Part shown: in pieces, positions 56,400 through 64,000 of the stretch | How positions within the stretch are numbered: position 1 is the stretch's first letter | Layout of the letters: the number at the start of each line of letters is the position of its first letter | NCBI GenBank assembly: GCA_024036415.1 | Contig: JAMWET010007158.1 | Coordinates: 323,001-387,000 of the forward strand | Reading direction: 5' to 3' | Origin: Prochilodus magdalenae | Lineage: Eukaryota > Chordata > Actinopteri > Characiformes > Prochilodontidae | Length of the DNA: 64,000 nucleotides | Notes under the pieces: generated by a model | Told to the model about the DNA's origin: nothing | The model's input: the letters and a program-made list of their open reading frames with translations, nothing else | Database searches by the model: none | Made by a program: the position numbers and the translations under genes

Positions 56400-58410
56400 T
56401 TTATAGCTACCACTGCAAGGCTGAACAGGATTTACAGAACACGGATAAAAATTCCATTCAGGCCCATCCAGTCCATTGAGCTTGGGCTTCATTAGATTCA
56501 ATACATTACACAGAGTTTCCAAATGAGAGGCCTGTACTACCTAGATAGATTACACAGTCGAGCCACATTGTGTTAACCACCAGCTAATACCCAAAGTAAC
56601 CGTCATGTGCAGGACGGACAGCAGACGGACTGGTAGTGACTCAGTAAGGTGCTGGTAGGTGTCGTGCTGGAGTCGTGCTGACTGCAGTGCATCCTACAGC
56701 TTCAATCAATTGGGTTCAAGTCTGGGGAATTACAAGTACTTGCAAGTCTTGGTCATGCATTCCCATCCCTGTCAGACATTTCCAGCCATGTGTGTCTTTC
56801 TGGAAGATTCCATCTGCCCCAGGGAAAACAGTCAGCAAGTATGGGTGTACATGATCTGCTTAGATGGATTAATACCCAAATTGGTTGAAAGTGCATAGAG
56901 AATGCCACATAAACATGGCTTTCTTCACTAGCTACATGCTGCTGCTGTCAAAATTTTAAATAATGTGCCTTGGCTGTGTATATTATCGAAGCTGACCCAG
57001 ACCACAAGGAATTTGCCACTATGTTAACATTACCTTGATTACACTACAAAAAACAGGATCTCGTCTATCCTAACAACATGACCTTCACAAAATACAAAAT
57101 AAATAGCATTAGCTCCAAAAATGTCATATTCAAACAAATGTACAGCTTGTCCAACTTTAGATCAGTTGTTATGAAGGAATGGAGCATAGCTAGGTCAGAA
57201 AAGAGAGAGGGATATAGATGGATGGACTTTTTTAAACAGTTGGTAATTGCTGAAAGTGTTGAATAATAGCTAGGCTGTCCAAAAGCTTTTGATCGATTGA
57301 GTTGATTTCCTCCAAAGATTGCTTCCAACAAAGTTTTGACGGCAGAGCGATCATTACACCTGGCTCCAGTCTGGTTGATGGATCCGTTCCACAGTCATCT
57401 ACCATGCAAGTCATTAACAAAATGTCTGGATAAGCGAAAACCATTCCATTACACTTTCCAACCACTGCGTCTATCATAGTGGGAGGCTATCAGATGAAGG
57501 TTCTATCAGACAAGCACACACTGGCCATTGTTAGATAGTGTGTAGGAGCCTGTGCTTTCCCTGCTCAGAGTGGAGGAGAGGAAGATTGATGCGTGGTGTC
57601 ACTGGTAGGAAGTATGTACAGCTAGGCTTCATTGCAATCCATGTCCTCGTGCGCTGGGCTCGGCTGGACGTTGCATAGTTTGGCAGCCTGTATTCAGAGG
57701 GGAAGTGCTTTAATGATGAGAACCAATGCCACAGAAAGCCTTTCCCACCGAGCCTGAGCAGTAAAGCCTGCACACAGACCCAGGGTTTTTCTCTAAAGAT
57801 GAGGGCAAGCTGCATTTAGGCAGCACGGCAGGTCATGTGGACTACTCAGTGGATAAAAAACAATTCAGGTCTGGTCAGAAAATCCTGAGGAGAGCAGACA
57901 CTGCTGAATAGACTCTCAGCAGAGATCTCTTCAGAGGTATAAACACTAATCACATACTCTGCATTTGCTTTATTCACTTTGCATTTTAAATCGTTTTTTG
58001 AGAAACTGAAATTGAGACATCACTTAATAATGTAAATAATGATGTGTTGTATATAGAGCTGACAAAGTTGCCTCATAAACAACTTCTTAACACTACGAAT
58101 TATTATCACCACAAATTCTGTGCAACACTAATAATCAATAGCTGTTTTGTTGTAGTTTGTGCATTGAGCCAGCTGTCATCTTCACCAAAGTATCAAACCT
58201 GAAGTGCTGTGGTTCTTGGGTGTCGAACCTCCTCCCAAGGTTACAGATTGCAACAGCGTTTGATGTTCCTCACAGATACTGCAAAATCCCGGTGTAGGAG
58301 AGTAAAAGAAACTATTCATTATCATGTAAATGATAACTACTCATTATTAGTATCATGTATCATGTTTTCAGATCAAACATTAAATTTCTAGTTTGACCCT
58401 TTTGTGCTTG
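56400..58410. other. Intronic DNA, nothing firmly recognised
   Basis: Minus frames at 57065-57815 show no domain. A segment near 56640-56880 may be old transposon sequence, but without a diagnostic motif. Confidence 0.35.
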
Positions 58411-58417
58411 TGCACAA

Positions 58418-58501
58418 AGCTCATGGATAAGCATTTGTGTAATTGTGTAAGCTCATGGATAAGCATTTGTGTAATTGTGTAAGCTCATGGATAAGCATTT
58501 G
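58418..58501. repeat. Three-copy 32-bp tandem repeat
   Basis: 'agctcatggataagcatttg' starts at 58418, 58450 and 58482, a period of exactly 32 bp. The first two units are identical and the third is truncated after 20 bases. Confidence 0.95.
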
Positions 58502-59959
58502 AAATTCTGTTAGCCCTGTGGAAGTCATGTGATTTTCATGATTGGTGCTGGTTGTTAAAAATAACCATACTGATTACTAAAAATAATAAGTACATTAATA
58601 ACGGTGCATAATAAGTGCAGTGCAATCAAGAATAGAGACATAAAGTTGAGATTAGTTGTAAATAAATGTCTAAATCGTTTGACAGTCCTAAACGATACTT
58701 ACATTAGGGGTGCACAACATTGGACCAAAAATTATATTATGATAATTGTTTTTTCTGTAACCTATATTGGGATATTTAAAAAAATAAAGGAATATATGAA
58801 TGGCACTGTTTGAATATTAAATTTTTTTTGTTCATTGAAAAAAAATATGATAATTAATATATAATTTAATATAATAATCAAATGTGATGTTTTTTTTTAG
58901 CTTAATGCTATACAGTTGGTTTCAGTGCACCAAATACTACTCAATGACTACTCCTTCCAGTGTATCCAAGAACCCTTAAATCTGAGTGAATTATATCAGA
59001 CACACTTCTACTGTAGAGGTGGATGGAAAATGATCAGCAAACCATCAAGCAGCAAAAATGCTGTGGGATGCCATACATGACCTTCACATTCTATATAATC
59101 AAGTTAGAATCTGCAATTTCATTCCAACTGTTCTGATGCCAAGAACAGAAATGTGGCAATAGAGTAAAATATTTTATCATTAATTATTTAAATCATAATA
59201 AATGAGCTCTTCTTTTATCTGAAAACCCAAATAAAGTACCAATGGAAAGTTTATTATCTGCCAGATTTCCACTCTTGTTTCACTACGCTACAAGAAAAAA
59301 ATAATTAACCACACGTATGTTATTGCCTCACATAACTGTGACTGCTAATGATCACTTTAATCTACATTTTAATAGATTTAATATATATACGAGATTCTAC
59401 TGACTTCTTCTAAGAACGTCTATGTATAATCGAACGCTACCGACTCCCTGTCCCTCACTGTGCTTAATGTAAGGCTTATATAAACATGTGGCCTTGGACA
59501 TAAACCCTGGTAAGGATTAAAGGTGAACGCACTATGATAAAGGGCACCATCTCAATCACTTGTTTTTGCAGCATATGTAATAATAAGATTACAGAACAGG
59601 AGCAGACCTTGAACCTAAATAAATGGTGTGGCTGTGTTCGTATCACACAGCACCATAGGAATCACTGGAGAGTCTTTCTGTGAACCGAGCAGTAAACTCA
59701 GATACTCAGCTTATAAACTGAATAGCTTCCTTTTTCAGGCCTTTAAAAAAAAATTAACAGGACAAAAAAAATTAACTGGACAAAAATAAAGACCACACTA
59801 GAGCTGCACAACTTGGATAAAATAGTGGTGTGTTTACTGTGGCCCTACCTACTGCGAATGCAAAGCACCAAAAATGCAATATTTTTAATAAACCCATGAA
59901 AACTTATCTGTAACTGTAATCAGTCAGGACCCCTAGGGTTTATTTCTTATATAAGGCCA

Positions 59960-60200
59960 ATTTATTCATTTATCGTCTGAACCACTTATCTTTCTGGGTT
60001 GTGGGGGTGCTGAAGCCTATCCCAGCATGCACTGATTGGAAGGCAGGAAACACCCAGGACAGGTCACTAGGGCAGACACAATTTAGCGTCTCCAATTCGG
60101 CTACATGTCTTTGGATCGTTGGAGGAAACCCATGCAGACACAAAGGGACACATGCAAACTCAGAAAAGACCTTGGTCAGTCAGGGCACCCGGACCCCCAA
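59960..60200 (+). repeat. Dispersed fish repeat family R3
   Basis: 'ctttctgggttgtgggggtg', 'ctgaagcctatcccagcatg', 'acaggtcactagggcagaca', 'acatgtctttggatcgttgg' and 'aggaaacccatgcagacaca' followed by 'catgcaaactc' form a very common interspersed repeat in teleosts. Open frames here (60001-60346) are repeat-derived. Confidence 0.75.
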
Positions 60201-61203
60201 GTATCGCTCATGTACAGTTTATTATGGGTCATGGTTCCACTTTACACGAGGAAGCTCTCTGTGAACATTCAGTGAGAACCAATCCACCAACCTGTCTGCC
60301 CCAGTGCCACCCTCAGTGTCTCTCCCATACAGCTGTGGGGCTGTAAATGAGGCAGTGTGCTGCAGAATGGCAGGAGGCTGCATGCCACGTCACTCACACC
60401 GGCAATGGGCTGTGAAGGCCCAGCCTGAGCGGACAGGCCGACTGCTAATAAGAAATGCCAACACAAACACTCAGCAGCGCCAACCAATCCCTCCTGTGTC
60501 ACCGCAAAATCTTCACTTACTGAGTGAAACTGTTAAATATTAAAGACGCGTTTAAAGGTGTGATGAATGTCAAACTGCCAGCATTGCGCACTTTAAGGTG
60601 AAGGACCTACCTAGAGACATTTGTGGGGTTATATTAAGTATTCTGACATGCTAGCAAACATCCCTCACACGCATCGCGGTCAAATCCTGTCTCCAGGGCC
60701 AGAGCTGCCAAAGGAATCATTGAAAGTTTGCTTGTGACTAAAAATACAGTTCTGAGGACATGGGAGTTAGTTATCACGTTTCCTGCACCCTCTAAATAAA
60801 GAGGACGTCCAGGTCTCCTCCCCATTTTATCATATTTTCCAGAAGAAAGGTGTGATGAGGTCCTTGGTGTTTTTTTCCAGGCAGCCAGGCCAACGCAAAG
60901 CATTTAAAACTAATATGGCCCTTCTATTATTTTACAGCTTGACCAAATATTTATGGTGGGCCAGGACGAAATTTTAGATTTGCCTGCTTTAGTTATGATG
61001 TTTGACACTGAGCAACTGACAACACAACTGCTTGGCATGAATTCAGGGGTTAGGGCTGTTGAGATCACCAGTGAGGATGACATTTTGAGTTCACATGGAA
61101 GCAAACCTCAGGTCAGGTCAGAAACTAAAGGGGATTTTAGGCTTGTCCCGAATACTTGAGTCCACACCGAGGACCAATGCTGGCCATACTGGACACAAAT
61201 AAA

Positions 61204-61227
61204 CTATATATATATATATATATATAT
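61204..61227. repeat. (TA)12 microsatellite
   Basis: Pure TA run. Confidence 0.9.
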
Positions 61228-62639
61228 GAAATTATACATTAAGTACAAATCATTATAAAATATCTCATTTTCCGCTTTCAAATATTAATTTTCAGTTTCA
61301 CATATGGTTCCAAAAGCCCATTTCTCAATTCATTCAGATGTCAGGAAGCATATCGGTACTGGCGTTAGTTGGCAAATCACACCCATGCAGACACAAGCTT
61401 GAGTAAGGGTTGGTGTGAACTAATAGAAAGAAAATACAAATAAATGTAATTAAAAAAAAAATTGGTAATTAACTCAAGACCAGAAATTCAGTTTGGTGAC
61501 ACCAAGGACTGAGACTAAATCAAGCCAACACAAATAAAACGCTGCAAGTACTAGAGCACTAGAAGCGCCACAATGATTAATCAAACTTAACTACTGAGTA
61601 AAATTAAACAGATAAGCAGTACTTTCTTGAAGATGCATGATGCTAAAATACATATGTTTAATTCTCCTACTGTTTCTTACAGTAAATATCAAAGCATACC
61701 TATATCCCCTTTATTACATGTTGTTTTATATGGTTAATTAGCTATTTTATAAGATTTTCTTGTTTCGCCTTTTATGTAATAAAGTATTTTAGTATGTGTA
61801 AGTGAATATGCATGGTTACAAATGTATCTATAGTGATGAAGGTGAGATAAATCAGGTGTCACACTCTCCGAATGTTATTGCTACCCTGCTGCAATCCTCT
61901 GGTTGGAAATCAGCACTGTGTGGCCATAATGTTTACTTATGTAACCCATAGAAAGTCTGAGTAAACAATAGACTACAACTTTAATGCAACAGTATTATCA
62001 ACAGACAGTGTTATTTAATTCCTGTCATCTTTAAAAAATAACTAGTATTTGATGGCATAGAAGAACCACTATTGACTCTGTAAATAACTACTTCTATGAA
62101 TAACATATCTGGGTTTAAATAACATTACACATAATGTAAAGGTAATCAATACCATACCACATTTTATTTCTTACACCGGCCCATCTAAGACATCTAAGTT
62201 ATCTGACTACCGCCGTTTAACAAGCTCAATTTTGCCCAACATTGCCAGCATGTTCCTCTTTTCCCAGAATGGATGTGCTTGTTGCTGCAGTTATGCCACT
62301 CAGGGGCAATCTCCACCTGAGACCTCCGGTGTGCTGACTTTGGCTTTGAAAAGACCATTTTAGCAAAAAGCAAAAAAGGAGAATCCAGGAAAAGGAGAAT
62401 TTCTTAAGTTGGGCTATAGAGAAGATGGGAATTGGGTGACTTGTTCAGCATCGACAGGAACTATGGATATATAAGTAACTGTGGAAAGGCTGACTTGGTC
62501 TACAGAGACATTAAACCTTCAACACAGCAAGATACACACCATATACTGCACTGGCCTGGCCCTGACACACACTACTGCAGAAGAGAGGCTGATTCGTTGG
62601 CTATTGTTGATATTATTTCAGCATCCCGGGGGCACACCT

Positions 62640-62900
62640 CACTCGTCCAGAGCCCAGGCTCCACATCCTGACCGGTTTGATTCTTTTGTACGCCCTCCAA
62701 CCTGAGCGGCCGGGGACTTCCAGTGGCGGGAGAAGATTTATGAAGCCCCCGTGGCCCGGGGTTAACCCCCGCCACCTTGCACCGTGAGGATTCCTTCTGA
62801 AAACAATAACATCCAGACCCAGCTGCCTCTGGGACGTCCCGCGGTGGCACTGACGCGATCTGTTTGTCTTAGCGACCGCTGCTGTCTGCAGTTCCTAACG
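62640..62900. promoter_or_regulatory. GC-rich, CpG-containing block
   Basis: Distinctly GC-rich relative to its surroundings, with CCCGGG, GCGGCCGGGG and CCCGCGG motifs and no repeat resemblance. It is not at a gene start as far as the window shows. It could be a small CpG island of an unrecognised transcript or a regulatory element. The overlapping frame 62572-62850 has no domain. Confidence 0.2.
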
Positions 62901-63169
62901 CTTCACTGCTACCACAGCATCGGGCAGGAGAACGCTCAACACTGACAAGAGCACTCACTGGTGGCATATGGAAGTAGCCTTTAATCAGGCTTTTCATGAA
63001 GAATTCCTTTAAAAGGACAGAAGTGGTGAGGCCCACAACCGTATAACGTATAGGCCATCATTACCCTACAGTTAAACTCAACATGATTCTGACCATGGGG
63101 TTTGTCTTGATAATAAATAATCACAACTAAGATATCACTTTTAATCAATCATTCTGAATAGAGAGTTTA

Positions 63170-63390
63170 GAGCCATTTTTCGCACACAGAGAAATTCCGC
63201 ATTTAACCCATCCGTGAAGTGAAACACACACACACACTATACGGGGTAGTAAGCACACTTGACCAAAGCAGTGGGTAGCCCTATCCACAATGTCCAGGGA
63301 GCACGGGACTTTGCTCAATGGCACCTCAGTCGTTACTGTTGGTTTAGGGAATCGAACCGGGGACCCTTCGGTCCAAAGAGGTGGGGGGTA
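63170..63390 (-). mobile_element. SINE with tRNA-like head, minus strand
   Basis: The minus strand has 'ggtccccggttcgattccct' (B-box-like GGTTCGATTCC), then 'gactgaggtgccattgagca', 'tggatagggctacccactgc' and 'aagtgtgcttactacc', (GT)n, and 'gatgggttaaatgcggaatt'. I recognise this as a widespread SINE-type repeat of otophysan fishes. No intact internal promoter A box was verified. Confidence 0.65.
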
Positions 63391-63559
63391 TATATCAGGG
63401 TCCTGGGGGAGGTCCCTAAAAATAAACTTAATATTAATAAGATGTTATACTATCACTGCTCAGCTGCCTTACCCACAGTTAGCATGCCTCTGATTTTGGT
63501 ATTTTTACCTAACTAGAGCTGAAGCACTGATGTACCTCAAGCTTGTGCTTTAGTAAATT

Positions 63560-64000
63560 GGCTCACATACTTGGAATTGAATCCAATTGAATTAACTTTA
63601 TTACTCCCTGAGGGGCAATTGGTACTGGGCATAGACAGGACACCAAACATATGACTTAACGGCCGCCACAAACAATTACAGACAGCATATAAAATAATAA
63701 AATACATAGTTAACACACATTAGTCAACCTGAATGATTATTAATCAATATCCTCAGGCAAGAATGACACTCTCTGTCAGACAAACTGACATCTAGGGCAG
63801 TGATAATGGTAACCCTGAGGCAGAAACTCAAAGGCAGAGTGGAGGACAGGTGAGGGGTCCTTAATGATGGATTGACCTTTCTTTAAAGTCTGTTGTTTAT
63901 GTAATACAGCCAGTGATCTCAGCGGAAGGCCAGTTATTTTAGAGCAAATAAATATCAGGCTCTTTAAGCAGCTTTTATTTCTAACACTTAGTGAGTTACA
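63560..64000 (-). mobile_element. LINE relic, C-terminal region and 3' end, runs off the window
   Basis: Minus translation of about 63900-63770 reads 'KKGQSIIKDPSPVLHSAFEF' and then LPQGYHYHCPR, like the fish LINE C-terminus '..DPSHPL...F.LLPSGRR.R.PR'. The terminus (63570-63620) has 'ccctcagggagtaataaagt' followed by TTGGATTCAATTCC repeats, typical of this LINE class. The RT domain would lie beyond base 64000. The coding part shows a stop shortly after the motif, so it is probably inactive. Confidence 0.7.

Larger units (their letters stand above)
52975..64000 (-). other. agmo: agmo intron (partial), 5' exons not in window
   Basis: No candidate for the preceding agmo exon (expected to end in a YYWFHRMAH-type sequence with a phase-1 donor) was seen on the minus strand up to base 64000. 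The interval is filled with interspersed repeats and unannotated sequence. In mammals agmo introns are very large, which fits. Confidence 0.6.

Noticed and set aside
62959..63008. Exon-like minus-strand segment encoding EFFMKSLIKGYFHMPP with AG and GTGAGT borders
   Set aside because: It does not match any AGMO region, its phase is not what the upstream exon needs, and I recognise no other protein. Probably chance splice-like borders.

Overview
The window reads as vertebrate nuclear DNA, most likely from a ray-finned (teleost) fish. It is AT-rich and intron-dominated, with microsatellites of (GA)n, (GAAA)n, (GATA)n and (TA)n type, tRNA-headed SINEs, Tc1-like transposase relics and L2/Rex-type LINE relics of the kind common in fish genomes. 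No prokaryotic, viral or organellar genes are seen.

The only protein-coding gene I can support is agmo (alkylglycerol monooxygenase, formerly TMEM195) on the minus strand. Ten consecutive coding exons lie between 52974 and 31565, and all splice sites are canonical. They encode about 310 residues, from just after the first histidine pair to the stop codon, so roughly the C-terminal 70% of the enzyme. The 5' exons are not in the window. The interval 52975-64000 is therefore at least 11 kb of a large agmo intron, and the start of the gene lies beyond base 64000.

Layout: 1-31 kb is 3' of agmo. In tetrapods the next gene on that side is dgkb, but no dgkb exon was recognised. It holds a decayed tandem satellite (about 4.08-6.06 kb), a SINE next to a paralogous pre-insertion site, an unclassified repeat family, several non-repetitive blocks that look like conserved regulatory DNA (6.4-7.3, 9.5-10.0, 13.8-15.1, 18.1-18.5, 19.9-20.2 kb), two related polypurine tracts, two adjacent Tc1-like relics, a 0.45-kb tandem duplication and a perfect 84-nt palindrome. 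31.1-53 kb is the agmo 3' part with its introns. These contain LINE and SINE relics, a 35-unit minisatellite containing CCTAAA, and a (GATA)n array. 53-64 kb is intron with more interspersed repeats, a (CT)n tract and the edge of a minus-strand LINE.

Most translated open frames over 60 codons are chance frames or frames through simple repeats. I found no evidence for a new multi-gene system here. The more unusual material is repeat structure: the agmo-intron minisatellite, the decayed satellite, the occupied/empty SINE pair and the long perfect palindrome.
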